NCBI GenBank assembly: GCA_031253835.1
Contig: JAIRVP010000051.1
Coordinates: 1-40,345 of the forward strand
DNA: 40,345 nt
DNA from: Burkholderia sp.
GTDB taxonomy: Bacteria; Pseudomonadota; Gammaproteobacteria; Burkholderiales; Burkholderiaceae
Reading direction: 5' to 3'
Shown here one piece after another: positions 6,819 to 14,571 of this stretch. Positions within the stretch are counted from its first letter, which is position 1. Each line of letters opens with the position of its first letter. A program made the position numbers and the translations under genes. The notes beneath the pieces are model-generated. The model had not been told where the DNA came from. It ran no database searches and saw only the letters and a program-made list of their open reading frames with translations.

Positions 6819-7991
6819 ATGAACGCTCCTTCAGACATGCCAACGACTCCCGTTTTCCCCTCGCGCCTGCCGAACGTCGGCACGACGATCTTCACGGTCA
6901 TGAGCGCGCTTGCCGCCGAAAAAGGCGCGGTGAACCTCGGCCAGGGCTTCCCGGATTTCGATTGCGATCCGCGCATCGTCGATGCGGTCGCGACTGCGAT
7001 GCGCAACGGGCACAACCAGTATCCGCCGATGGCCGGCGTCGCGCCGCTGCGCGACGCGATCGCCGACAAGATCGCGCAGGTCTACGGCCGGCGCTACGAT
7101 CCGGCCACCGAGATCACGGTGACGGCCGGCGCAACGCAGGCGCTGCTGACGGCGATCCTGTGTGCGGTGCACCCGGGCGATGAGGTGATCGTCGTCGAAC
7201 CGACCTACGACAGCTACCTGCCGTCGATCGAACTCGCGGGCGGCACGCCCGTGTTCGTCACGCTGGAAGCGCCCGACTACACGATCCCGTTCGACCGTCT
7301 CGCGGCCGCCATCACGCCGAAGACGCGGATGATCCTGATCAACACGCCGCACAACCCGACGGGTACCGTGTGGCGCGAGGCGGACATGCGCAAGCTCGAG
7401 GACATCGTGCGCGGCACCAACGTGCTGATCCTGTCGGACGAAGTGTACGAGCACATGGTCTACGACGGCGCGCGCCACGAAAGCGTTGCGCGCTACCCGG
7501 AACTCGCCGCACGCAGCTTCATCGTGTCGAGCTTCGGCAAGACCTATCACGTGACGGGCTGGAAAGTCGGCTACGTCGCGGCGCCTGCCGCGCTGACCGC
7601 GGAATTCCGCAAGGTCCACCAGTTCAACGTATTCACGGTGAACACGCCGATGCAGATCGGGCTCGCCGACTACCTGCGCGACCCGGCACCGTACCTGTCG
7701 CTGGCCGGCTTCTACCAGAAGAAGCGCGACTTCTTCCGTGCCGGCCTCGAACGCACACGCTTCAAGCTGCTGCCGTGCCCGGGCACGTACTTCCAGTGCG
7801 TCGACTACTCGGCCATCAGCGACCTGCCCGAAGCGGAATTCTCGAAGTGGCTCACGTCGGAGATCGGCGTGGCCGCCATTCCGGTGTCGGCGTTCTATCA
7901 CGAGCCGCACGAATCGGGCGTCGTGCGCTTCTGCTTCGCGAAGCAGGAAAGCACGCTCGCGTCCGCGCTCGAACGACTCGCCCGCCTGTAA
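6819..7991 (+). CDS. Methionine aminotransferase-like class I/II PLP enzyme
   Basis: The 390-residue protein is a fold-type I PLP aminotransferase. K241 in SSFGKTYHVTGWK should form the Schiff base with PLP; N179 in NTPHNPTG, D207 in SDEVYEH and the Arg in SGVVRFCFAK near residue 375 are the other conserved cofactor and carboxylate contacts. The overall pattern (NLGQGFPDFD, FHV-type motif around the Lys) is closest to the YbdL/kynurenine aminotransferase group, which prefers methionine and aromatic amino acids with 2-oxo acids. The exact substrate cannot be fixed from sequence. It lies 33 bases after the PIN gene and may be co-transcribed with it. No strong ribosome binding site was seen; a second ATG at 6837 is an alternative start. 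Confidence 0.85.
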   Translation: MNAPSDMPTTPVFPSRLPNVGTTIFTVMSALAAEKGAVNLGQGFPDFDCDPRIVDAVATAMRNGHNQYPPMAGVAPLRDAIADKIAQVYGRRYDPATEITVTAGATQALLTAILCAVHPGDEVIVVEPTYDSYLPSIELAGGTPVFVTLEAPDYTIPFDRLAAAITPKTRMILINTPHNPTGTVWREADMRKLEDIVRGTNVLILSDEVYEHMVYDGARHESVARYPELAARSFIVSSFGKTYHVTGWKVGYVAAPAALTAEFRKVHQFNVFTVNTPMQIGLADYLRDPAPYLSLAGFYQKKRDFFRAGLERTRFKLLPCPGTYFQCVDYSAISDLPEAEFSKWLTSEIGVAAIPVSAFYHEPHESGVVRFCFAKQESTLASALERLARL

Positions 7992-8000
7992 GTCACGCAT

Positions 8001-8019
8001 GGGCGGCCACGCGCCGCCC
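8001..8019. terminator. Short GC hairpin between convergent genes
   Basis: GGGCGGC (8001-8007) pairs with GCCGCCC (8013-8019) around five bases in the 42-base gap between the aminotransferase and glutathione transferase genes, which converge. There is no T-tract, so termination activity is uncertain. Confidence 0.4.
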
Positions 8020-8033
8020 TGCGGAAACCGCGC

Positions 8034-8690
8034 TTACGAACGCGCGACGCTCGCTGCTTCGATGTACGCCTTGCGCTCGGCGGCCACACGCTGCGCGGCC
8101 GGGCGCTCACCGACCTGCCTCGCGTGCGCCTTCCAGTCGATGCCGGCGTCGAGCAGGAAATCGCGTCCGAATATGGCCTTCGTCGCCATCCCGATGACCG
8201 GCAGATGAACCCACGCGGCGATATCCGCGAGGCCGAACGACGCGCCGAGCACATACGGCGAAAACTGCGTCATCTGCTTGAACGCATCGATCGCGCGCGG
8301 CAGGCGCTTCTCGACGTGCGCCTTCATCCCGTCGCTGACCTTGCCGCCGAAAAACGCTTCCGTATAGACCTCGCGCGCCATCCATTCGAGATACAGCTCG
8401 AGCGTCTCGACCAGTTCGCGCACCTTCGCGGCCGCGAACGGGCTCGCCGGGAAAATGCCTTTCTCGGGATAGCGCGCGGCCAGGTATTCGATGATCACCT
8501 GCGACTCGAACAGCGCACCCTCTTCGGTCTTCAGGAACGGAATCTTGCCGAGCGGCGAATCGACGAGCTGGGCCGGATCGCTGATCGGCAAACCGCACAC
8601 CGACTCCTCGAACGGGATGTCGTGCTCGAGCAGCACGAACTTCACCTTGTTGTAATAGTTGGACAACGGAATACCGCACAGCTGTAGCAT
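8034..8690 (-). CDS. Glutathione S-transferase family protein
   Basis: The 218-residue protein has the two-domain GST layout: a thioredoxin-like N-terminal part (about 1-78) and a helical C-terminal part (about 90-200). S10 in the segment LSNYYNKVKF is the likely glutathione-activating residue, P51 in GKIPFL is the conserved cis-proline, and E62-S63 in LFESQVIIEYL bind the glutathione gamma-glutamyl group. The likely role is glutathione conjugation or reduction of small electrophiles in the cytosol; the substrate is not predictable. AAGGAG is placed well before the ATG. It is transcribed away from the enoyl-CoA hydratase gene, sharing a 199-base divergent region, and ends against the aminotransferase gene. 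Confidence 0.9.
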   Translation of the reverse strand: MLQLCGIPLSNYYNKVKFVLLEHDIPFEESVCGLPISDPAQLVDSPLGKIPFLKTEEGALFESQVIIEYLAARYPEKGIFPASPFAAAKVRELVETLELYLEWMAREVYTEAFFGGKVSDGMKAHVEKRLPRAIDAFKQMTQFSPYVLGASFGLADIAAWVHLPVIGMATKAIFGRDFLLDAGIDWKAHARQVGERPAAQRVAAERKAYIEAASVARS

Positions 8691-8759
8691 CGGAGTCTCC
8701 TTCCTTGCTGAAGCGCAGCCGCAACGGTGCCGGCCGCATCGGGATTCATCGCGCTGAAA

Positions 8760-8773
8760 AGCACGTTCGTGCT
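8760..8773. promoter_or_regulatory. Operator-like palindrome in the GST/hydratase divergent region
   Basis: AGCACG (8760-8765) and CGTGCT (8768-8773) form an inverted repeat with a two-base centre, about 70 bases upstream of the GST start and 117 bases upstream of the hydratase start. AT-rich boxes next to it could be a promoter, but no good -35/-10 pair was found. A regulator of one or both genes could bind here. Confidence 0.3.
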
Positions 8774-8889
8774 AGTCTAAAGCAAGTTGTGCGTTCGTCA
8801 TGACAACATTACATCCGCTGCGGCAGCCGTGCCGTCTGTCCGCGCGACATGCGCGCCGCCGCCCCGCCATCCGATGGAGACACGCTCGC

Positions 8890-9681
8890 ATGAGTGCTGA
8901 ACTGCTGGCCTCGCGTCCGCCCGAAAGCGATTCGACGCTCGTCCTCACGCTGTCCAATCCCGGCGCGCGCAACGCGCTGCATCCCGACATGTACGCGGCC
9001 GGCATCGAAGCGATTGCCACCGCCGATCGCGATCCCGCGATTCGCGCAGTCGTACTGACGGGTGCCGACCGCTTCTTCTGCGCAGGCGGCAACCTGAACC
9101 GGCTGCTCGAGAACCGTTCGAAAGATCCGTCCTACCAGGCCGACAGCATCGACCAGCTCGCCGCATGGGTCACCGCGATCCGTGCTTCGACGAAACCGGT
9201 GATCGCAGCCGTCGAAGGTGCCGCGGCCGGCGCGGGCTTCTCGCTCGCGCTCGCGTGCGACCTGATCGTCGCCGCGCACGACGCGAAATTCGTGATGTCG
9301 TATGCGCGCGTGGGTCTCACGCCGGACGGCGGCGGTTCGTGGTTCCTCGCGCGCGCGCTACCGCGCGCGATCGCGGCCGAGATCCTGTTCGAAGGCAAGC
9401 CGGTCACGGCCGAGCGCCTGCATGCACTCGGTGTCGTCAACCGGCTCGCCGTGCCCGGCACGGCACTGACCGACGCGCTCGCCTGGGCCGACACGCTCGC
9501 CGGCATCTCGCCGAACGCGCTCACGCGCATCAAGTCGCTGCTCGACGACGCGACGATGCAACCGCTCGAACCGCATCTCGGCACCGAGCGCGATCATTTC
9601 GTCGCGTCGCTGCATCATGCGGACGGACTCGAAGGCATCACCGCATTTCTCGAGAAACGCCAGCCGCGCTACAAGCGCTGA
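8890..9681 (+). CDS. Enoyl-CoA hydratase/isomerase family, oxepin-CoA hydrolase-like
   Basis: The 263-residue protein is a crotonase-fold enzyme acting on a CoA thioester. The oxyanion-hole segments are CAGGN (64-68) and EGAAAGAGF (109-117). Of the two catalytic Glu of classical hydratases the first is missing and the second is replaced by D146 in GLTPDGGGSW, a pattern closer to isomerases such as PaaG than to true hydratases. The segment CAGGNLNRLLENR is one I associate with proteins named oxepin-CoA hydrolase, alternative type, which would place it in aerobic phenylacetate breakdown, but no paa genes are in the window. ATG 8890 is chosen because GGAG (8876-8879) lies 10 bases upstream; upstream in-frame starts lack this. 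It reads toward a second GST gene. Confidence 0.82.
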   Translation: MSAELLASRPPESDSTLVLTLSNPGARNALHPDMYAAGIEAIATADRDPAIRAVVLTGADRFFCAGGNLNRLLENRSKDPSYQADSIDQLAAWVTAIRASTKPVIAAVEGAAAGAGFSLALACDLIVAAHDAKFVMSYARVGLTPDGGGSWFLARALPRAIAAEILFEGKPVTAERLHALGVVNRLAVPGTALTDALAWADTLAGISPNALTRIKSLLDDATMQPLEPHLGTERDHFVASLHHADGLEGITAFLEKRQPRYKR

Positions 9682-9741
9682 TCCGCCCCGTCGCAAAGGC
9701 GATCGAGACCGCGCAAAAAATGCACTGACACACGCCGCGCA

Positions 9742-9767
9742 CGACGTCGACGACACGCTCGACGTCG
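9742..9767. repeat. Perfect 9-bp hairpin between hydratase and GST genes
   Basis: CGACGTCGA (9742-9750) pairs with TCGACGTCG (9759-9767) around eight bases, 60 bases after the hydratase stop. With no T-tract it is a possible weak terminator or 3'-end structure. Confidence 0.4.
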
Positions 9768-9823
9768 CCTGCGCGCACGCATCCGCAGGCACGTTTGCGC
9801 CGCCAGCAGCCCACGTCGATCCA

Positions 9824-9832
9824 TGCTCTAAT
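9824..9832 (+). promoter_or_regulatory. Candidate extended -10 promoter of the second GST gene
   Basis: TGCTCTAAT matches the extended -10 pattern TGnTATAAT with one mismatch in the hexamer. The -35 region is poor. Transcription would begin near 9839 and give a leader of about 52 bases. Confidence 0.35.
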
Positions 9833-9890
9833 GACCGCCTGTCGCGGCGCTCCCGGCGCCGTTTTCGCGCATGCAACCAAGGAGTTGACG

Positions 9891-10583
9891 ATGATCGACG
9901 TCTATAGCTGGGCGACCCCGAACGGCCACAAGGTACACATCATGCTCGAGGAAACGGGCCTCGCATACCGTGTCCATCCGGTCGATATCGGCGCGGGCGA
10001 CCAGTTCAAGCCCGACTTCCTGAAGATCAGCCCGAACAACAAGATTCCGGCCATCGTCGATGCTGACGGCCCCGGCGGCAAGCCGATCTCGCTGTTCGAA
10101 TCGGGTGCGATCCTGATCTATCTCGCGGAGAAGACCAGCAAGTTCCTGCCGACCGATCCGGCCGCGCGCTACGCGACGCTCGAGTGGCTGATGTTCCAGA
10201 TGGGCGGTGTCGGCCCGATGCTCGGGCAGGCGCATCACTTCCGCCTGTACGCGCCGGAGAAGATCGAATACGCGGTCAACCGCTACACCAACGAAGCGAA
10301 GCGCCTGTACAACGTGATGGACAAGCGCCTCGGCGAATCCGAATATCTCGCGGGCGACGCGTACACGATCGCGGACATCGCGACGTTCCCGTGGACGCGT
10401 TCGTGGCAGAACCAGGGCATCGTGCTCGACGAGCTGCCGAACGTGAAGCGCTGGCACGACGCAATCGCCGCACGACCGGCCGTGCAGCGCGGCGTCGAAG
10501 TGCTTGCATCGATGCGCAAGGCACTGCAGGACGACAAGGCACGCGAAGTGCTGTTCGGCGCAACGCAATACGCAAAGCACTGA
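9891..10583 (+). CDS. Nu-class glutathione transferase (YfcG/YghU-like)
   Basis: The 230-residue protein has a thioredoxin-like domain (about 1-85) and a helical domain (about 95-205). The TPNG motif (T9-G12, WATPNGHKV) is characteristic of the nu class, represented in E. coli by YfcG and YghU, in which the Thr and Asn of this motif replace the usual Cys/Ser/Tyr and the enzyme reduces disulfides and organic hydroperoxides with glutathione. P53 in NKIPAI is the cis-proline and E70-S71 in LFESGAILIYLAE contact glutathione. The activity is inferred from class membership. AAGGAG lies 8 bases before ATG 9891. It is probably transcribed alone and ends at a strong hairpin shared with the convergent MaoC gene. 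Confidence 0.9.
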   Translation: MIDVYSWATPNGHKVHIMLEETGLAYRVHPVDIGAGDQFKPDFLKISPNNKIPAIVDADGPGGKPISLFESGAILIYLAEKTSKFLPTDPAARYATLEWLMFQMGGVGPMLGQAHHFRLYAPEKIEYAVNRYTNEAKRLYNVMDKRLGESEYLAGDAYTIADIATFPWTRSWQNQGIVLDELPNVKRWHDAIAARPAVQRGVEVLASMRKALQDDKAREVLFGATQYAKH

Positions 10584-10602
10584 CACGCAGGTGACCTGAC
10601 AG

Positions 10603-10632
10603 GCGGGGCGGCATCCGTGACTGCCGCCCCGC
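10603..10632. terminator. Strong shared hairpin between convergent genes
   Basis: GCGGGGCGGCA (10603-10613) pairs perfectly with TGCCGCCCCGC (10622-10632) around eight bases. It sits between the GST stop (10583) and the MaoC stop (10636). It lacks a T-tract on either strand but is the only structure that could end the long minus-strand transcript. Confidence 0.55.
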
Positions 10633-10635
10633 GCT

Positions 10636-11112
10636 TCAGAAGTAATGCAGCGTGATGAACTCCGCTGCGCATACCAGCAGCGGCGCATCGGGACGCTCGG
10701 CCTGGACCGACACCGACCACGTCACCTGCACCCCGCCCTGCGCGGCGTCAGCGGTTTCCTTCACCGCGAACAGTGCGCGCACGCGTGCGCCGACCGGCAC
10801 CGGCTTCAGGAAGCGCACGCGATTCAGCCCGTAGTTCACGCCCATCTTCTGCTCGAAGCGCATCGCGTCGGTCATCAACGCAGGAATCAGCGACAGCGTC
10901 AGGAACCCGTGCGCGATCGGCCCGCCGAACGGCGACTCGCGCCGTGCACGCTCGGGATCGACGTGAATCCATTGATGATCGCCGGTCGCGTCGGCGAAAC
11001 CGTCGACGCGAGACTGGTCGATCGCGATCCAGCCGCTCGCGAGCGGCTCGGCACCGACCCGCGCCTGCAGCGCCTGCGCCGATGCGATCAGCGGCAAGGT
11101 CACGTCCGTCAT
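10636..11112 (-). CDS. MaoC-fold (R)-hydratase family protein, second copy
   Basis: The 158-residue protein is a single hot-dog domain of the MaoC family. The hydratase motif is intact: D45 and H50 in DATGDHQWIHVD are the catalytic Asp/His pair, followed by FGGPIAHGFLTLSL. Such proteins add water to 2-enoyl-CoA thioesters to give (R)-3-hydroxyacyl-CoA. Its ATG overlaps the stop of the preceding MaoC gene as ATGA (11109-11112), so the two are translationally coupled, suggesting a heteromeric enzyme or paired use. It is the last gene of the module with two acyl-CoA dehydrogenases. An in-frame open stretch extends upstream to 11202 but runs inside the previous gene, so the coupled ATG is preferred. 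Confidence 0.88.
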   Translation of the reverse strand: MTDVTLPLIASAQALQARVGAEPLASGWIAIDQSRVDGFADATGDHQWIHVDPERARRESPFGGPIAHGFLTLSLIPALMTDAMRFEQKMGVNYGLNRVRFLKPVPVGARVRALFAVKETADAAQGGVQVTWSVSVQAERPDAPLLVCAAEFITLHYF

Positions 11113-11570
11113 GCGTGCGTACCTCCCGGATGGCGCAGCCCGAAGAGCACCTTCGTGTGCACGCTGATCACCGTCTCGCCGGCTTCGTTCACGCCGACCC
11201 ACTCCGTCGATACGATGCCGCGGTCAGGCTTGCTCTCCGACACGCGCTTGTCGTGCACCTTCTGGTACATCGTGATCGTGTCGCCGGCGCGCACGGGCTT
11301 GAGCCAGCGGATCGAGTCGATGCCCGGCGAGCCCATGCTGGTCGAATCCGGCCCGAGCTTCTTGATGAGCAGGCTCATGAACACCGAGCAGGTATGCCAG
11401 CCGCTCGCGACGAGGCCGCCGAAATGCGATGCCTTCCCGGCTTCCTCGTCGAGATGAAACGGCTGCGGGTCATAGCGTTGCGCGAACGCCTTGATGTCGT
11501 CGGGCTCGAACGTGTAGCGGCCCACTTCGGTGGTGCTGCCGACCACCAGGTCTTCGTAACTGATACCCAC
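11109..11570 (-). CDS. MaoC-fold hydratase family protein, first copy
   Basis: The 153-residue protein is a hot-dog fold MaoC-like protein. D34 and H39 in RYDPQPFHLDEEAGK match the catalytic Asp/His; the usual IAHG after it reads VASG. It likely hydrates an enoyl-CoA produced by the neighbouring acyl-CoA dehydrogenases. The start codon is GTG at 11570, preceded by AAGGAG eight bases upstream, which decides the start. It lies 38 bases after the second acyl-CoA dehydrogenase gene and overlaps the following MaoC gene by four bases. In steroid degraders, pairs of MaoC proteins form one heteromeric hydratase, but here both copies keep the catalytic residues, so two separate enzymes are also possible. 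Confidence 0.88.
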   Translation of the reverse strand: MGISYEDLVVGSTTEVGRYTFEPDDIKAFAQRYDPQPFHLDEEAGKASHFGGLVASGWHTCSVFMSLLIKKLGPDSTSMGSPGIDSIRWLKPVRAGDTITMYQKVHDKRVSESKPDRGIVSTEWVGVNEAGETVISVHTKVLFGLRHPGGTHA

Positions 11571-11608
11571 TTGCTAGTCTCCTTGTCTGGCGCGCTCGCC
11601 CGTCGCCG

Positions 11609-12742
11609 TCATGCCGCGTCGGCCTGCGCGAAATCGGGCAGCGCCGCGATGCGGGCAAGATGATGGTCGGTGTCGCCGAGCGTCGTCTCGATGATCGTCA
11701 GCCGCTTGAACAGATGCGCTGCTGCGACCTCGTTGGTCACGCCCATGCCACCGTGCAACTGGACGGCCTGCTGACCGACGAAGCGCGCGGCCGCACCGAC
11801 ACGCGCCTTCGCGGCCGACACGGCCTTGCGCCGCGCGTCGGCGTCGCCGCTCGCATAGCGCACCGCCGCCAGATAGGTCAGCGACCGCGCCTGCTCGGCG
11901 TGGATCAGCATGTCGACCATCCGGTGCTGCAGCGCCTGGAAACGCGCGATCGGCACGCCGAACTGCTCGCGCGTCTTCGTGTATTCGACCGTCGCGCGAT
12001 TCAGCTCGTCGAGCGCGCCGACCGCTTCCGCGCACAGCAGGAACGTCGCGTAATCGGCGATCTGCTCGAGCGCCGCCGCGTCGCGCACACCGCCCGTCAG
12101 CAGTCGGGCCGGCGTGTCGTTGAATTCGATCGTCGCCGCACGCTGGCCGTCGATCGTCCGGTAGTCGGCCACCTTCGCGTTCGCCGCATCGCGTTCGACG
12201 ACGAACAGGCCGATGCCCCCGCCGTCGACACGTGCCGGCACGATCCACGCATGCGCCTGTGCGCCGTGCAGAACGACCGACTTGATGCCGGTCAGCCGGT
12301 ACGTGCCGCCCTGTTCGTGCGCGTGCGTGTCGAGTTCGTACAGGTCGTAGCGCGCATGGGGTTCATGGAACGCGACCGCCAGCCGCTTCTGCCCCTGTGC
12401 GACGGCCTCCAGCAGCGCGGCATCCTCGCCTGCGCCGGAGCCGGCGATGCGCAATGCCTCGACGCCGACCGCCGTGGCCCAGTACGGCTCGATCACGAGC
12501 GCGCGGCCGAGCTCCTGCATCACGACCAGCATGTCGACCGGACCGCCGCCGAAGCCGCCCTGTGCGTCCGGCACGGGCAGCGCGGTCAGCCCCAGTTCCG
12601 TGAACGCGCTCCATTGCGTGTCCGACACGCCCGCGTCGCTGCGCACGATCGCCTGGCGCGCGTCGAAGCCGTATTGCTCGCCGAGATAACGGCGCAGCGC
12701 GTCGGTGAACTGCTGCTGCTCATCGGTAAAGCTGAAATCCAT
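11609..12742 (-). CDS. Acyl-CoA dehydrogenase, small-subunit type (PimD-like)
   Basis: The 377-residue protein has the three-part acyl-CoA dehydrogenase layout: N-terminal helices (1-115), a beta middle domain (about 120-215) and C-terminal helices (about 225-370). The FAD/dimer motif REQFG is present at 258-262 and HGGMGVTNE at 330-338. The middle domain lacks the usual EPxxGSD substrate/flavin signature, reading AVAFHEPHARYDLYE instead. This is the mirror image of its neighbour, so the two are likely subunits of one heteromeric flavoenzyme like the pimeloyl-CoA dehydrogenase PimC/PimD. The substrate is unknown. GGAGAC precedes the ATG, and the gap to the upstream dehydrogenase gene is 19 bases. 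Confidence 0.85.
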   Translation of the reverse strand: MDFSFTDEQQQFTDALRRYLGEQYGFDARQAIVRSDAGVSDTQWSAFTELGLTALPVPDAQGGFGGGPVDMLVVMQELGRALVIEPYWATAVGVEALRIAGSGAGEDAALLEAVAQGQKRLAVAFHEPHARYDLYELDTHAHEQGGTYRLTGIKSVVLHGAQAHAWIVPARVDGGGIGLFVVERDAANAKVADYRTIDGQRAATIEFNDTPARLLTGGVRDAAALEQIADYATFLLCAEAVGALDELNRATVEYTKTREQFGVPIARFQALQHRMVDMLIHAEQARSLTYLAAVRYASGDADARRKAVSAAKARVGAAARFVGQQAVQLHGGMGVTNEVAAAHLFKRLTIIETTLGDTDHHLARIAALPDFAQADAA

Positions 12743-12761
12743 GGTTGTCTCCGTTCCCTGA

Positions 12762-13958
12762 TCACAGCCCCAGAATCATCTGCGCGATGATGTTCTTCTG
12801 GATCTCGTTCGAGCCGCCGTAGATCGACGTCTTCCGGTAGTTGAAGTAGTACGCGGCGAGCGGCGCCGCATCGTCGTCGCCCGCGATGCTGTGCGCGCGT
12901 TCGCCGTCGAGGAACGGCACGTCGAACGGCGCGGCGAGCGGCCCGATCGCGTCGACCATCAGTTCGGTGAGCGCCTGCTGCACCTCGGTGCCCTTGATCT
13001 TCAGCATCGACGCCTCGGGGCCGGGCCCCTTGCCGCTCGTCTCGCGGCTGACGACACGCAGCACCGTCACCTCGAGCGCCATCAGCTCGACTTCGAGCGC
13101 CGCGACCTTCGCGGCGAACACCGGATCGGCGAGCAACGGCTTGCCGTTCTTGCGCTGGTTCGACGCCACGCGCTTCAGGAACGCGAGTTCGCGCTTCGAC
13201 GCGCCGACGCGTGCAATGCCGGTGCGCTCATGGCCGAGCAGGTATTTCGCATAGGTCCAGCCGCGGTTCTCGTCGCCGACGAGGTTCTCGACCGGCACCT
13301 TCACGTCCTCGAAGAACACCTCGTTGACCTCGTGGTCCTCGTCGAGCATCACGATCGGGCGCACGGTGATGCCGGGCGTCTTCATGTCGATCAGCAGGAA
13401 CGAGATGCCCTCCTGCTTCTTCGCGGCCGGATCGGTGCGCACGAGGCAGAACATCATGTCGGCGTACTGGCCGAGCGTCGTCCAGGTCTTCTGGCCGTTG
13501 ACGACATAGTGGTCGCCCTGGCGCTCGGCGCGCGTGCGCAACGACGCGAGATCGGATCCCGAACCGGGCTCCGAGTAACCCTGGCACCACCAGTCGGAAC
13601 CGTCGAGTATGCGCGGCAGATAGTGGCGTTTCTGTGCTTCGCTGCCGTACTTCATCAGCACCGGCGCGACCATCGACACGCCGAACGGCAGCACGGTCGG
13701 CGCACCGATCCGCGCACACTCCTCGTCCCAGATGTGCCGCTGCGTCGCGTTCCAGCCCGGGCCGCCGTATTCGACGGGCCAGGCCGGCGCGGACCAGCCG
13801 CGCTGGCCGAGAATCCGGTGCCAGCTCGCGAAATCCTCGCGGTCGAGTCGTTTGTGATCGAGTACTTTGGCGCGCAGCGCGTGAGGCAGGTTGGCCTCGA
13901 GCCAGGCGCGGACGTCAACGCGGAACGCGTCGTCGGCGGGGGAATAATCCAGATCCAT
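12762..13958 (-). CDS. Acyl-CoA dehydrogenase, large-subunit type (PimC-like)
   Basis: The 398-residue protein contains the middle-domain signature YSEPGSGSDL (128-137) and NGQKTW (154-159), which bind flavin and acyl-CoA. Its C-terminal helices lack the RxQFG motif, and the end reads IYGGSNEIQ (379-387), where Gly replaces the Glu used as catalytic base in medium-chain enzymes. It would oxidise an acyl-CoA to a 2-enoyl-CoA together with the adjacent small subunit; electrons would go to ETF, which is not encoded here. ATG 13958 is chosen because GAGGAG lies upstream; a longer frame to 14009 has no ribosome binding site. It lies 54 bases downstream of the DUF1178 gene on the same strand. Confidence 0.87.
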   Translation of the reverse strand: MDLDYSPADDAFRVDVRAWLEANLPHALRAKVLDHKRLDREDFASWHRILGQRGWSAPAWPVEYGGPGWNATQRHIWDEECARIGAPTVLPFGVSMVAPVLMKYGSEAQKRHYLPRILDGSDWWCQGYSEPGSGSDLASLRTRAERQGDHYVVNGQKTWTTLGQYADMMFCLVRTDPAAKKQEGISFLLIDMKTPGITVRPIVMLDEDHEVNEVFFEDVKVPVENLVGDENRGWTYAKYLLGHERTGIARVGASKRELAFLKRVASNQRKNGKPLLADPVFAAKVAALEVELMALEVTVLRVVSRETSGKGPGPEASMLKIKGTEVQQALTELMVDAIGPLAAPFDVPFLDGERAHSIAGDDDAAPLAAYYFNYRKTSIYGGSNEIQKNIIAQMILGL

Positions 13959-14012
13959 GCGCAGTGTCTCCTCGCCGCGGCCGTCCGGCCGGGCAAGGAC
14001 CCACTGCATACG

Positions 14013-14435
14013 TCATTGCAGCGGTTCTTTCAGCGCGGCAGGAATCGGCAGCGGCATCACGTCGATGCCTTCTTCGGCCAGGGATTGCGCATCTTCCGGC
14101 GTCGTGACGCCACGAATGCTGCGTGCGGGCGCCTCGTTGTAATGGATGCGCCGCGCTTCCTCGGCGAAGCGCTCGCCCACGTTCTCGGTCTTCTCCAGCA
14201 CCTCGCGCAGTGCGCGCATCACCTGCGCCTGCAGCGCACGCGGATCGGCCGGCTGGGCCTGCGTCGCACCCGACAGGTTCAGGCGCGGCGCCGACGGCAG
14301 ACGGTTGACCTCGGTCGTCCCGCACACCGGACATTCGACCAGCTTGCGGGACAACTGCGCTTCGAATTCATCGGCGGAAGCGAACCAGCCTTCGAACCGA
14401 TGACCGTGCGGGCACTGTAAATCGAGGACCTTCAT
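14013..14435 (-). CDS. DUF1178 family zinc-ribbon-like protein
   Basis: The 140-residue protein begins MKVLDLQCPHGHRFEGWF, the hallmark of the DUF1178 family, whose function is unknown. C8, H10 or H12, C35 and C38 (ECPVC) could form a zinc site in the first 40 residues. A helical, charged part with many Arg and Glu follows (about 70-115). It is soluble and without signal peptide. A candidate promoter (TTCACA and TACACT, 16 bases apart) lies at 14457-14484 and would place the transcription start about 15 bases before the ATG, so the mRNA would be nearly leaderless; no clear ribosome binding site is seen. The acyl-CoA dehydrogenase genes follow on the same strand and may share this promoter. 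Confidence 0.85.
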   Translation of the reverse strand: MKVLDLQCPHGHRFEGWFASADEFEAQLSRKLVECPVCGTTEVNRLPSAPRLNLSGATQAQPADPRALQAQVMRALREVLEKTENVGERFAEEARRIHYNEAPARSIRGVTTPEDAQSLAEEGIDVMPLPIPAALKEPLQ

Positions 14436-14456
14436 GCTGAATCGGGGCGTGTGACG

Positions 14457-14484
14457 AGTGTAGCGCAAAAAGCGGTTTTGTGAA
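14457..14484 (-). promoter_or_regulatory. Candidate sigma-70 promoter of the DUF1178/dehydrogenase/MaoC group
   Basis: On the minus strand TTCACA (14479-14484, five of six to TTGACA) and TACACT (14457-14462, four of six to TATAAT) are separated by 16 bases. It sits in the 136-base gap after the Nudix gene, so the catabolic group could be transcribed apart from the nuo cluster. Confidence 0.5.
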
Positions 14485-14571
14485 CGATCGTGCTAAATCC
14501 CGATCGCGCGGCGTGACCACACCGCGTCACCGGATTGTAACGCCGCGCCCCACCGGCCGCTGACGCCACGC

